This document shows positions 25,669 to 34,732 of a stretch of DNA of 64,000 bases, piece by piece. The translations under genes were made by a program, and so were the position numbers. How positions within the stretch are numbered: position 1 is the first letter of the stretch; each line of letters begins with the position of its first letter. Source of the DNA: Actinocorallia populi (GTDB taxonomy: Bacteria > Actinomycetota > Actinomycetes > Streptosporangiales > Streptosporangiaceae); the NCBI RefSeq assembly GCF_002995495.1, contig NZ_PVZV01000010.1, positions 1 through 64,000 on the forward strand, read 5' to 3'. Below the pieces are notes generated by a model, which saw only the letters and a program-made list of their open reading frames with translations, did no database searches and was not told the origin of the DNA.

Positions 25669-26436
25669 TCAGCCCTTGCCCTTGGTGAGCTTCTCGATGA
25701 TGGCGGCGAAGTCGTCGGTCTGGAACGACTGGTGCTCGGCGGTCATCGCGAAGTCGAGGGTGGCCAGGACGGCGCGCTCCAGCTGGAGGTTGAGCAGGCG
25801 CTTGGTGCTCTCAACGGCCTGGCGGGGCAGCTTCGCGATCTTCGCCGCGCACTCCGTCGCCTCGGCCAGGGGGTCGGCCGCGACGTGGTTGGCCAGGCCC
25901 ATCTGGACGGCGCGTTCGGCGGGGATGCGGGCGCCGGTGAGGGCGTACTCCTTGGCCAGCAGCAGGCTGGTGTGCAGCGGCCAGGTGAGGGGGCCGCCGT
26001 CGGCGGCGACCAGGCCGACCTGCACGTGCGGGTCGGCGAGGTAGGCGTTCTCGGCCATGTAGACGACGTCGCTGAGCGCGACGAGGCTGCAGCCGAGGCC
26101 GACGGCCGGGCCGTTGACGGCGGCGACCACCGGGATGCGGCAGCGGGCCATGCCGAGCACCAGGTCGCGGCCGTGCGCGATGGTGGAGGCGCGCAGCTCG
26201 GGGTCGTCCCGCAGCTCCTTGAGGTAGGTGAAGTCCCCCCCGGCCGAGAACGCCTTCCCGGCGCCGGTGAGGACGGCCGCGCGGGCGTTCCGGTCCTCGC
26301 TGAGCTGCGGCCACAGCTTGGCGAGGCCGGTGTGCAGGGAGTCGTTGACGGCGTTGAGCGCCTCGGGGCGGTTCAGGGTGATGAACCGCAGCGGGCCTTC
26401 CTCGCGGACTTCGATCTCCTTGGGCACGTCGTACAT
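25669..26436 (-). CDS. Enoyl-CoA hydratase/isomerase
   Basis: A 255-aa crotonase. The first oxyanion loop is AFSAGGDFTYL (near residue 65) and the second AVNGPAVGLGCSLVAL. The Glu positions of canonical hydratases read DPHVQVGLVAADGG, so one catalytic Glu appears replaced by Val/Asp-type residues and the reaction may be non-standard. It starts 1 nt after the dehydrogenase stop in the operon. Confidence 0.9.
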   Translation of the reverse strand: MYDVPKEIEVREEGPLRFITLNRPEALNAVNDSLHTGLAKLWPQLSEDRNARAAVLTGAGKAFSAGGDFTYLKELRDDPELRASTIAHGRDLVLGMARCRIPVVAAVNGPAVGLGCSLVALSDVVYMAENAYLADPHVQVGLVAADGGPLTWPLHTSLLLAKEYALTGARIPAERAVQMGLANHVAADPLAEATECAAKIAKLPRQAVESTKRLLNLQLERAVLATLDFAMTAEHQSFQTDDFAAIIEKLTKGKG

Positions 26437-26437
26437 G

Positions 26438-27529
26438 TCAGGCTCCCAATCCGAGGATGCGCGAGGCGATGATGTTCTTCTGGATCTGCGCGGTGCCGCC
26501 CATGACGCTCTGCGCGCGGCTGTAGAGGTAGGTGCCGAGCAGCTCCGGGTCGCGGGTTCCGGCGACGGCCAGGGCCGCGTGCCCGACGGACTGCTCGGTC
26601 CAGGTCATGAGCAGCTTGTCCAGGGAGCCGTCGGGGCCGTGCTCGACGCCGTCGAGCCGGTCGGACAGCCGCCGCTGCACGTGCAGGCGGAGCATCTCGG
26701 TCTCGACCGCGGCCCAGGCGAGCTCCTCGGGGACCTCGCCGTCGCCCACCCGTTCCAGCAGCTGGCGGACGGTCTTGCCGTAGCGGGCGGAGTAGCCCAG
26801 CTCGGCGGGTTCGCGTTCGTGCCCGACGATGGTCATCGCCAGCTTCCAGCCCTCGCCGGGCGCGCCGACCATCTGGCTCGCGGGGACGCGGGCGCCGTCG
26901 AAGGCGACCTGGCCGAACTCGGTGGTCACCCCGTTGATCATCCGCAGCGGGCGCTGCTCGATGCCCGGCTGGTGCATCGAGACGATGAACCCCGACAGGC
27001 CCTTGTGGCGGGGCACGTCCGGGTCGGTGCGGGCCAGCAGGAGGCACCAGTCGGCCACGTCGGAGTAGCTCGTCCAGATCTTGTGGCCGTGGATGACGTA
27101 CTCGTCGCCCTCACGGGTGGCGGTGGTCGTCAGCGAGGCCAGGTCCGAGCCCGCGCCGGGCTCGCTGAAACCCTGGCACCAGCGCTCCGTCCCGTTGATC
27201 ATCCCGGGCAGGAAGCGGCGCTGCAGCTCCCGGCTCCCGTGCCTGCCCAGGCCCTGCATGAGGTAGCCGAGGCTGGGCCGGGACGGGGCGCCGGCGCGGG
27301 CCAGCTCCTCGTCGAGGATGACGTCGTAGACCGGCGGCAGCTCCTTGCCGCCGTACTCCTTCGGCCAGGAGAGGCCGAAGAACCCGGCGGAGTACAGCGC
27401 CTGGTGCCATTCGCCCTGCCTGCGCCAGTAGTCGTCTCCCGAGGTGGGGAACGTCCCGGCCGTCTCGGCGAGCCAGGACCTCAGCCGCTCCCGGAAGGCG
27501 GCCTCCTCGGGCGAGTCACGAAAGTCCAA
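26438..27529 (-). CDS. Acyl-CoA dehydrogenase, larger partner
   Basis: A 363-aa dehydrogenase with the FAD segment GFSEPGAGSDLASL, the VNGKKVW-like block HGHKIWTSYSDVADW and a C-terminus ending MGGTAQIQKNIIASRILG. As in the pair at 358-2519, Gly replaces the usual catalytic Glu before GTAQIQ. It overlaps the smaller dehydrogenase by 14 nt, indicating a two-chain enzyme. Confidence 0.92.
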   Translation of the reverse strand: MDFRDSPEEAAFRERLRSWLAETAGTFPTSGDDYWRRQGEWHQALYSAGFFGLSWPKEYGGKELPPVYDVILDEELARAGAPSRPSLGYLMQGLGRHGSRELQRRFLPGMINGTERWCQGFSEPGAGSDLASLTTTATREGDEYVIHGHKIWTSYSDVADWCLLLARTDPDVPRHKGLSGFIVSMHQPGIEQRPLRMINGVTTEFGQVAFDGARVPASQMVGAPGEGWKLAMTIVGHEREPAELGYSARYGKTVRQLLERVGDGEVPEELAWAAVETEMLRLHVQRRLSDRLDGVEHGPDGSLDKLLMTWTEQSVGHAALAVAGTRDPELLGTYLYSRAQSVMGGTAQIQKNIIASRILGLGA

Positions 27530-28421
27530 GGTCGATCTCCTTCAGGCTCACGGGGAACAGGTGGGTGGAGGTCAGCGCCCGCCGCAGGTGGACGTGGGCG
27601 AGGCACTCCCAGGTGTTGCCGATGCCGCCGTGCACCTGCACGGACGTCTCGCAGACGGTCCGCGCGGCGCGGGCGCAGTAGACCTTGGCGATCCGGGCGG
27701 CCCGCAGCGCCGCGGCCGGTTCCAGCTCGTCGACGGCCCAGGCGGCGTGCCGCAGGACGCTCACCGAGCCCTCGATCAGCGCGAGGGACTCGGCCAGCAG
27801 GTGCGCCACGGCCTGGTAGGAGCCGATCGTCTTCCCGTACTGCTCCCGCACCTTGGCGTAGTCGCAGGCCAGCGTGTGCGCGCCGCGGGACGTGCCCACG
27901 AGGTCGGCGGCGGTGACGACCAGCGCCAGCGCCCGCCAGCGGTCGGCCTCGTCGTCGGCCAGCTCGCCGACCGCCTCGAGCGGGCCGACGACCTCGGCGG
28001 TCCGGCGGGTCAGGTCGGCTCCGGGCGTGAGCGTGCCGGTCCGTCCGGCCAGCACCCGGGCGCCCTCCAGGGCGAGCACCCGCTCGATCCCCCGGGCGTC
28101 CAGGGCGTCGGCGCCGACCGCGACCGTCCAGGACCCGCCGGGGGCGCCGGTGCGCCTGCGCAGGTCGTCGGCGAGCACGGGGCCCAGGAACGGCGCGTCG
28201 ACCAGACCGCGGCCGAACTCCTCGGCGACGAGCGCCACCTCGACACCGGAGGCGCCGTCGGAGCGCAGGGTCCGCCAGCCGGTGGCGGCGACCGCCTTCT
28301 CCAGCCGGGCGGCCCGTTCGGCGTCGTCCAGTTCGAGGACGGAGCCGGGCCCCAGGTCGGCGGCCAGCCGGGCGGCCGCGTCGCGCAGCTCCCGCTGCTC
28401 AGTGGTCAGACGTGCGTCCAT
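27516..28421 (-). CDS. Acyl-CoA dehydrogenase, smaller partner
   Basis: A 301-aa acyl-CoA dehydrogenase homologue with a reduced N-terminal region. The C-terminal domain is well conserved (REQYGKTIGSYQAVAHLLAE, SVQVHGGIGNTWECLAHVHL). Typical small chain of alpha2-beta2 FadE enzymes. It overlaps both flanking genes, so stoichiometric translation is likely. Confidence 0.91.
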   Translation of the reverse strand: MDARLTTEQRELRDAAARLAADLGPGSVLELDDAERAARLEKAVAATGWRTLRSDGASGVEVALVAEEFGRGLVDAPFLGPVLADDLRRRTGAPGGSWTVAVGADALDARGIERVLALEGARVLAGRTGTLTPGADLTRRTAEVVGPLEAVGELADDEADRWRALALVVTAADLVGTSRGAHTLACDYAKVREQYGKTIGSYQAVAHLLAESLALIEGSVSVLRHAAWAVDELEPAAALRAARIAKVYCARAARTVCETSVQVHGGIGNTWECLAHVHLRRALTSTHLFPVSLKEIDLGLS

Positions 28422-29811
28422 GACGCTCCTTCAGGACTCGGCGCAGCACCTTGCCGGAGGGCAGGCGCGGGATCTCGGCCACGAGCACCACCTCGCTCGG
28501 CCGTTTGTAGGAGGCGAGCCGTTCGCCGACCAGCGCGATGAGCTCGGCGGGCTCGACCGGGCCCTCCGGCGCGACGGCCGCGACGATCGCCTCCCCGTTC
28601 GCGGCGTCGGGGACGCCGTACACCGCGCAGTCGGCGACGGCCGGGTGGCCGTGCAGGACGGCCTCGACCTCGGCGGGGGCCACCTGGAAGCCGCGCACCT
28701 TGATCATTTCTTTGGAGCGGTCGGTGAGCCGCACCCAGCCGTCCGCGTCCACGCTGCCGACGTCGCCGGTGCGGTACCAGCCGCCGTCGAACGCGCCCGC
28801 CGTGGCCTCCTCGGGCAGGTATCCGGCCATCAGCGACTCCGCGCGGGCCTGGATCTCCCCCGTCTCGCCGGGGGCGACCGGCTCGCCGGTCTCCAGCGAC
28901 ACCACGCGCAGCTCCACCCCCGGCACGGCGCGGCCGGCGCTGTCGAGCCGCGCGCCTTCGACCGGGTTGGCGGAGATGACGGGCAGCTCGCTGGCCCCGT
29001 AGGCGGGCATCCAGCCGACGCCGGTCCGCGCGGTGACGGCCTCGGCGACGCTCGGGGTCACCGGTGTCGCGCCCCACATGATGTAGCGCAGCGACGACAG
29101 GTCGTAGGACTCCAGCTTCGGATGGGACGCCAGGGCCAGCGCGATCGGCGCGACCGCCATCTCCACGGTGATCCGGTCGGTCTCGATGCACTGCAGCACC
29201 CGCTCCAGGTCGAACCGGCGGTGCAGCCGCAACCAGGCGCCGGACTCCAGCGCGGTGACGATGTTGAGGATGCCCAGGATGTGCGAGGGCGGCGTGGTGA
29301 CCTGGATCCGGTCGTCCTCCGTCAGCCCCAGCACCCGGCGCCAGTGCCCGACGGCCGCGCCGAACGAGGCGCGGGTGTGCCGGACGGCCTTGGGCATGCC
29401 GGTCGTGCCGGAGCTGAACACCAGCAGCGCGTCGGCCCGGGGGTCGGGCTCGGGGAACGGGCCGTGCCCGGACCCGGTCGGCTCGACCGGCTCGTCCAGA
29501 TGGAGCATCGGCATCAGCTCGGCCAGCACCGGGTGGTCGCCCACCGCGTGCGACGGCCGGGTGATCGCCATGGCGTGCTCGGCCTCGGCACGCTTCCACG
29601 CCGGGCTGAACAGCACGACCGCCGCGCCCAGCCGCCAGACCGCCTGCACCGCCACCACGAACTCGGGCCGGTTGGACGACATGAGCGCGACCCGGTCTCC
29701 CGGGCGCACCCCGCGCCGCGCCAGCGCCCCCGCCATCGCGTCGGCCATCGAACCCAGCCGGGAGAGGGTGTACTCCCGCCCTTCGAAGGCGAGTGCCGTC
29801 CGCTCGCTCAT
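28399..29811 (-). CDS. Acyl-CoA synthetase (AMP-forming)
   Basis: A 470-aa ANL enzyme with P-loop LVFSSGTTGMPKA, the MPAYGASELP motif (Ser instead of the usual Thr-Glu context), hinge YRTGDVGSVDADGW and terminal PSGKVLRR with the catalytic Lys. It activates an unknown acid for the beta-oxidation enzymes encoded around it. It overlaps the CoA-transferase gene by 4 nt and the small dehydrogenase by 23 nt. Confidence 0.92.
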   Translation of the reverse strand: MSERTALAFEGREYTLSRLGSMADAMAGALARRGVRPGDRVALMSSNRPEFVVAVQAVWRLGAAVVLFSPAWKRAEAEHAMAITRPSHAVGDHPVLAELMPMLHLDEPVEPTGSGHGPFPEPDPRADALLVFSSGTTGMPKAVRHTRASFGAAVGHWRRVLGLTEDDRIQVTTPPSHILGILNIVTALESGAWLRLHRRFDLERVLQCIETDRITVEMAVAPIALALASHPKLESYDLSSLRYIMWGATPVTPSVAEAVTARTGVGWMPAYGASELPVISANPVEGARLDSAGRAVPGVELRVVSLETGEPVAPGETGEIQARAESLMAGYLPEEATAGAFDGGWYRTGDVGSVDADGWVRLTDRSKEMIKVRGFQVAPAEVEAVLHGHPAVADCAVYGVPDAANGEAIVAAVAPEGPVEPAELIALVGERLASYKRPSEVVLVAEIPRLPSGKVLRRVLKERHGRTSDH

Positions 29812-30869
29812 GTCTCTTCCTCACCGTCCGTCAGGCCGCCGTGTTCGCCCAGGCGGGGCGGGGGGCGGTAGTCGGGTTCGTGGCCGGCCACCTTGATGGA
29901 GCCGCCGACCAGGCGGAAGCCGCCGGCCGTCACGACCATCTCCGGGGTGGCCTCCAGCGCCTCGGGCAGCGTGCGGACGGCGGCCGCGGGGACGCCCGAC
30001 GGGCGGAGCCTCGCCTCCCAGGAGACCGCGGTGTCGGCGGCCAGCGCCCTCGTCACCACGGCCAGGACCTCTTCGCGGCGTTCGGCGCGTTCGGCCATCG
30101 TCGGGAAGCCCTCGATTCCGGCCTCGGCCGCGAACGACTTCCAGAAGCCGTCATGGGTGACGAACAACGCCAGGTGGCCTTCGGCCGTCGGGAACAGCTG
30201 GGCCGGCACGTAGTAGGAGTGCGCGCCGTTGGGCAGGCGCCGGGGCTCGGTCCCCTCGTTGAGGTAGGCCGACGCGCGGTAGTTGAGCTGGGAGAGCATC
30301 ACGTCCCGCAGCGACACCTCCACCTGGCCGCCGCGCCCGGAGACGATCTGGGCGAGCAGCCCGATCGCGGCGGTCAGCCCCGAGGAGTTGTCGGCCGAGG
30401 AGTAGCCGGGCAGCGTCGGCGGGCCGTCCGGGTCGCCGGTGAGCGAGGCGACGCCGGTGGAGGCCTGGACGACGTAGTCGAAGGCCGGGTCGTCGCCCGC
30501 GTCCATGCCGAAGCCGGTGAGCGCGACGCACACGATGCGCTCGTTCCACCGCTTCAGGTCCTCGTAGGTGAGCCCCAGCCTGCGGATCGCCGACGGCTTC
30601 AGGTTGACCAGCAGCGCATGGGACTGCGCCACCAGGGCGCCCAGCCGCTCCCGGCCGTCCGCGGAGTTCAGGTCGAGGCGCACGCTGCGCTTGCCGCGGT
30701 TGAGGCTGGCGAAGTAGGCGTCGCTCACCTGGCGGGAGATGTCCCCGCCGGGCGGCTCGATCTTGGTGACCTCGGCGCCGAGGTCGGCGAGCATCATCGT
30801 CGCGTAGGGGCCGGCCAGCATGTGGCCGACCTCCAGGATCCTGATGCCCGCCAGCGGGCCGGGGCTCAC
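29808..30869 (-). CDS. CaiB/BaiF family CoA-transferase or alpha-methylacyl-CoA racemase
   Basis: A 353-aa class III CoA-transferase fold with opening GIRILEVGHMLAGPYATMMLADLGAEV, the NRGKRSVRLDL block and the catalytic Asp region DPAFDYVVQA. It is shorter than most transferases (about 400), as are alpha-methylacyl-CoA racemases (about 360). Either moving CoA between acids or epimerising a 2-methyl branch fits the operon. Confidence 0.9.
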   Translation of the reverse strand: MSPGPLAGIRILEVGHMLAGPYATMMLADLGAEVTKIEPPGGDISRQVSDAYFASLNRGKRSVRLDLNSADGRERLGALVAQSHALLVNLKPSAIRRLGLTYEDLKRWNERIVCVALTGFGMDAGDDPAFDYVVQASTGVASLTGDPDGPPTLPGYSSADNSSGLTAAIGLLAQIVSGRGGQVEVSLRDVMLSQLNYRASAYLNEGTEPRRLPNGAHSYYVPAQLFPTAEGHLALFVTHDGFWKSFAAEAGIEGFPTMAERAERREEVLAVVTRALAADTAVSWEARLRPSGVPAAAVRTLPEALEATPEMVVTAGGFRLVGGSIKVAGHEPDYRPPPRLGEHGGLTDGEEET

Positions 30870-31822
30870 CGGAACTCCTTCGCGAGCTCGGAGATCATCT
30901 CCCGGGTCCGGTACTTGGAGGCGACGAGTTCGTCACGGTCGTCGCCGATCGGCAGCAGGCGCACCGACAGGTCGGTGACGCCGGCGTCGGCGAACCGCTG
31001 GAAGCGCGCCGCGATCGCCTTCTCGTCACCTGCCGCGCACAGGTCGCCCACGTCCCTGGCGTCGCCGTACTCCAGCAGCTTCTGGTAGTTCGGCGAGATC
31101 TCCGCCTCGCCCAGGATCCGGTTGGCGCGTTCGCGCGCCTCGTCGACCCGGGAGGGTTCGCACAGGCAGACCGGGACTCCCGCGATGATGCGCGGGGCCT
31201 GGCGCCCGGCCTCCTCGGCCGCCTTGGTGATGCGCGGCACGACGTGTTCGGCGACCGCCCGTTCGTCGGCCATCCACAACACGGTCCCGTCGGCGTGCTC
31301 GCCGGCCAGCTTCAGCATGACCGGGCCGAGCGCGGCGACCAGCACCGGCATCGGGGCCGCCGGGCCGAGGTCCAGCGGGTTGTGCACCTCGAACGTGCCG
31401 TTCGCCACGTCCACCGGGCCGGGGCCGTTCAGCGCGGCGCGCAGCACCTCCAGGTAGTCGCGGGTGTACGCCGCGGGCTTCTCATAGGGCAGGCCGAGCA
31501 TGTCCCGGATGATCCAGTGGTGGGACGGGCCGACGCCCAGCGCCAGCCGCCCCCCGGCCGCGGCGTTCGCGGACAGCGCCTGCCGGGCCAGCGCGATCGG
31601 ATGCTGGGCCTGCAGCGGCACGACCGCCGTGCCCAGTTCGATGCGGGAGGTCCGCGTGCCCATCAGGGCCACCGCGGTCAGCGCGTCGAAGTCCGTAGGG
31701 ACCTGCGGGATCCACGCGCTGTCCATCCCCGCGGACTCGGCCCACTCTATGTCGGCGAGCAGTTTCTCGACCTTGCGGGCGCCGTCCCCCCGCTCCGCAC
31801 CGATCATCACACCGATCCGCAC
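30866..31822 (-). CDS. LLM-class (probably F420-dependent) oxidoreductase
   Basis: A 318-aa TIM-barrel luciferase-like protein. GVMIGAE, AESAGMDSAWIPQ, ELGTAVVPLQAQHPIALARQ and GVGPSHHWIIRDMLG match F420-dependent oxidoreductases such as the MSMEG_2249-like group. Its place between a CoA-transferase and the mutase subunits suggests hydride transfer on an intermediate of the same pathway. Cofactor assignment is by family, not shown here. Confidence 0.88.
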   Translation of the reverse strand: MRIGVMIGAERGDGARKVEKLLADIEWAESAGMDSAWIPQVPTDFDALTAVALMGTRTSRIELGTAVVPLQAQHPIALARQALSANAAAGGRLALGVGPSHHWIIRDMLGLPYEKPAAYTRDYLEVLRAALNGPGPVDVANGTFEVHNPLDLGPAAPMPVLVAALGPVMLKLAGEHADGTVLWMADERAVAEHVVPRITKAAEEAGRQAPRIIAGVPVCLCEPSRVDEARERANRILGEAEISPNYQKLLEYGDARDVGDLCAAGDEKAIAARFQRFADAGVTDLSVRLLPIGDDRDELVASKYRTREMISELAKEFR

Positions 31823-31852
31823 GTCTCCTCCTTCTTCCGAAAAACCGCGGGC

Positions 31853-32254
31853 TCAGGACGCGGCGGGGGTGGCGGTCAGCGCGCGCACCTCCGCGACCAG
31901 GGCGTCCAGGGGGGTGCCGGTGGGGAAGACGGCGGCGGCACCGGCCTCCCGCAGCTTCGGCACGTCGCCCAGGGGGATGGTTCCGCCGACGATGACCGCG
32001 ATGTCCCCGGCACCGGCCGCGCGCAGCGCCTCGACGGTCCGGGCGGTCAGGGCTATGTGCGCGCCGGACAGGATGCTGAGGCCCACGACGGCCACGTCCT
32101 CCTGCAGGGCGATCGCCACGATGTCGTCGACCTTCTGCCGGATCCCGGTGAAGACGACCTCGAAACCGGCGTCGCGCAGCGTGCGGGCGACGATCTTGGC
32201 TCCGCGGTCGTGGCCGTCCAGGCCCGGCTTGGCCACGAGGACTCTTGTCGGCAT
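31853..32254 (-). CDS. Acyl-CoA mutase small (B12-binding) subunit
   Basis: A 133-aa cobalamin-binding domain. The DxHxxG motif is GLDGHDRGAK with the lower axial His at residue 15, followed by SILSGAH and VGGTIP, which line the nucleotide tail. It binds adenosylcobalamin and pairs with the large subunit, whose stop overlaps this ATG (TGATG). Separate small subunits occur in isobutyryl-CoA and 2-hydroxyisobutyryl-CoA mutases. Confidence 0.94.
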   Translation of the reverse strand: MPTRVLVAKPGLDGHDRGAKIVARTLRDAGFEVVFTGIRQKVDDIVAIALQEDVAVVGLSILSGAHIALTARTVEALRAAGAGDIAVIVGGTIPLGDVPKLREAGAAAVFPTGTPLDALVAEVRALTATPAAS

Positions 32255-33831
32255 CAGAACACCACCGGTTGCTGGAATTCGCCCCACACGTCCTTGAGGG
32301 CGGCGACCATCTCGCCGACCGTGCAGTAGGCGTTGGCGCAGTCGATCAGGGGACCCATCAGGTTCTCGGTGCCCTCCGCGGCGCGGGAGAGCGCGGCGAG
32401 GGCGGCGCGGGCCGCCGCGGGATCGCGTTCGGCCTTGACCTTGGCCAGGCGCTTGAGCTGGCGCTCGCGGCCCTCGGCGTCGAGTTCGTAGGTGGCCAGG
32501 TCGGGCGCCGGCTCCTCGGAGACGAAGCGGTTGACGCCCACGACCGGGCGTTCGCCCTCCTCGATCTCCCGGTGGATCTTGTACGCCTCGTCGGCGATGA
32601 GGCCCTGCAGGTAGCCGTCCTCGATGGCGCGGACCATGCCGCCGTGCCGCTCGAGGTCCGCCATGATCTCGACGATCTTCTCCTCGGTCGCGTCGGTGAG
32701 CGCCTCGACGAAGTAGGAGCCGCCGAGCGGGTCCACGACCTTGGCGACGCCCGTCTCGTGGGCGAGGATCTGCTGGGTGCGCAGCGCGAGCGTCGCCGAC
32801 TCCTCGCTGGGCAGCGCGAACGGCTCGTCCCAGGCGGCGGTGAACATCGACTGGACGCCGCCCAGCACCGAGGCCATCGCCTCGTAGGCGACCCGGACGA
32901 TGTTGTTCTGCGCCTGCGGTGCGTACAGGGAGGCACCGCCAGAAACACAACCGAAGCGGAACATCGACGCCTTGTCAGACGTCGCCCCGTAGCGCTCCCG
33001 GACGATCGTCGCCCAGCGGCGGCGGCCCGCGCGGTACTTGGCGATCTCCTCGAAGAACTCGCCGTGCGTGTAGAAGAAGAACGAGATCTGCGGCGCGAAC
33101 TGCTCGATCGTCATCCGGCCGCGCTCGATGACGGTGTCGCAGTAGGTGACGCCGTCGGCGAGGGTGAAGGCCATCTCCTGGACGGCGTTGGCGCCCGCGT
33201 CGCGGAAGTGCGCGCCCGCCACGGAGATCGCGTTGAACCGCGGCACCTCGGCGGCGCAGAACTCGATGGTGTCGGCGATCAGCCGCAGGGACGGCTCGGG
33301 CGGCCAGATCCAGGTGCCGCGCGAGGCGTACTCCTTGAGGATGTCGTTCTGGATCGTGCCGGTGAGCTTCGCCCGCGGCACGCCCTTCTTCTCCGCGGCG
33401 GCCACGTAGAACGCCAGCAGGATCGCGGCGGTGCCGTTGATGGTGAAGCTGGTGCTGATCCTGTCCAGGGGGATGCCGTCGAACAGCACCTCGGCGTCGG
33501 CGAGGGTGTCGATGGCGACGCCGACCCGGCCGACCTCCTCGCTCACCTCGGGGTCGTCGGAGTCGTAGCCGCACTGGGTCGGCAGGTCGAGCGCCACCGA
33601 CAGGCCGGTGCCGCCCTGCTCCAGCAGGTAGCGGTAGCGCTCGTTGGACTCCTCGGCGGTGCCGAAGCCGGAGTACTGGCGGAACGTCCACATCTTCTTG
33701 CGGTAACCCGCGGCGAAGTTGCCGCGGGTGAACGGGAAGGAGCCGGGGCCGGGCGGATCGGCGCGCCGGTCCTCGGGTCCGTAGACCGGCTTCAGGGGGA
33801 TGCCGGACGAGGTCCGGCCGGGGTCGTTCAT
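32254..33831 (-). CDS. Acyl-CoA mutase large subunit (methylmalonyl-CoA mutase family)
   Basis: A 525-aa TIM-barrel subunit that rearranges the carbon skeleton of an acyl-CoA by radical chemistry. Using the methylmalonyl-CoA mutase numbering (offset 36), Tyr89 is Y53, Gln197 is Q161, Arg207 is R171 and His244 is H208. All are kept, unlike isobutyryl-CoA mutases, which have Phe and Gln at the first and third of these. Tyr243, however, is Ala (A207, in SVAGAHFRDAG). The subunit split is Icm-like but the carboxylate-binding Tyr/Arg pair is Mcm-like, so a 2-substituted malonyl-type substrate is possible. MeaB is encoded at 13405. Confidence 0.92.
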   Translation of the reverse strand: MNDPGRTSSGIPLKPVYGPEDRRADPPGPGSFPFTRGNFAAGYRKKMWTFRQYSGFGTAEESNERYRYLLEQGGTGLSVALDLPTQCGYDSDDPEVSEEVGRVGVAIDTLADAEVLFDGIPLDRISTSFTINGTAAILLAFYVAAAEKKGVPRAKLTGTIQNDILKEYASRGTWIWPPEPSLRLIADTIEFCAAEVPRFNAISVAGAHFRDAGANAVQEMAFTLADGVTYCDTVIERGRMTIEQFAPQISFFFYTHGEFFEEIAKYRAGRRRWATIVRERYGATSDKASMFRFGCVSGGASLYAPQAQNNIVRVAYEAMASVLGGVQSMFTAAWDEPFALPSEESATLALRTQQILAHETGVAKVVDPLGGSYFVEALTDATEEKIVEIMADLERHGGMVRAIEDGYLQGLIADEAYKIHREIEEGERPVVGVNRFVSEEPAPDLATYELDAEGRERQLKRLAKVKAERDPAAARAALAALSRAAEGTENLMGPLIDCANAYCTVGEMVAALKDVWGEFQQPVVF

Positions 33832-33859
33832 GGGGGTGTCACTCCTCGTTCCATGGCGT

Positions 33860-34708
33860 TCACTCCTTGTCGGCGAGGCCGTCTGTTTCTTCGGGCGCGG
33901 GCCTCAGCGCGGCGGCGAGGGAGGCCAGCGCGGCCTCCAGCGCGCCGAGATCGCCGCCGAGCTCCGCGGAGGTCTTCTTGACGTGGTCCACGTCCTTGCC
34001 CAGGAATTCGGCGGTGTCCGCGGTGAACCGCGCGACCGAGCCGCGGGAGGCGACGCCCGCCATCGCGCGGCTCGTGGAGCTGCCGTGCGGGAGCGCCCGC
34101 AGGAGGTCCTCCTCCGCCAGGCCCCACCGGGCCGCCAGCGCGACCGTGTCGGCCAGCAGCCCGAGCTGGGCGGCGAACAGCGCGTTGTTGAGGAGCTTCA
34201 CCCGCTGGCCCGAACCCGGCGGGCCGACGTGCAGGAGCGGCTCGCCGTAGGCCTCCAGCGCGGGCCGCACCCGCTCCACCGCCCCCGCAGGGCCGCCCGC
34301 GAAGAGGGTCAGCCGTCCGGCGGCGATGTCGTGCGGCCCGCCGCTGACCGGCACGTCGAGCGCCTCGATCCCGCGTGCCGCGGCCTCGGCGGCGACGGCC
34401 TCGGCCGTGGCCGGGCTCCCGGTGGTGTGCACGACGAGCACGGACCCGGACGGCATCGCGTCGAACAGCGCACCGCCCAGGCACACCTCCCGGACCTGCT
34501 CGTCGGTGAAGACGCACACCATGACGGCCTCCGCGTCCGCGGCGACCTCCGCGAGGTCGTCCGCGACGCGCGGCCCCCGCCCTTCCAGGGCGCGGCGGGT
34601 GCCGGCCGAACGGGCCAGCACCTTCACGTCGTGGCCCGCGGCGGTGAGCCGGTCCACCATCGGGCGGCCCATCCGCCCGGCGCCGACGAATCCGAGGCGC
34701 ATCCTCAC
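33860..34708 (-). CDS. NAD(P)-dependent beta-hydroxyacid dehydrogenase
   Basis: A 282-aa member of the 3-hydroxyisobutyrate dehydrogenase family. Rossmann motif GFVGAGRMGRPM, substrate loop DVPVSGGPHD and catalytic Lys in VKLLNNA are all present. ATG 34702 (MRLGFVG) is an equally good start. It is encoded 28 nt before the mutase large subunit. It shares only family features with the paralogue at 24430, so the two may handle different hydroxy acids of one pathway. Confidence 0.91.
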   Translation of the reverse strand: MRMRLGFVGAGRMGRPMVDRLTAAGHDVKVLARSAGTRRALEGRGPRVADDLAEVAADAEAVMVCVFTDEQVREVCLGGALFDAMPSGSVLVVHTTGSPATAEAVAAEAAARGIEALDVPVSGGPHDIAAGRLTLFAGGPAGAVERVRPALEAYGEPLLHVGPPGSGQRVKLLNNALFAAQLGLLADTVALAARWGLAEEDLLRALPHGSSTSRAMAGVASRGSVARFTADTAEFLGKDVDHVKKTSAELGGDLGALEAALASLAAALRPAPEETDGLADKE

Positions 34709-34732
34709 TCCTTCCCTTCAGCGGTGCCCTGG

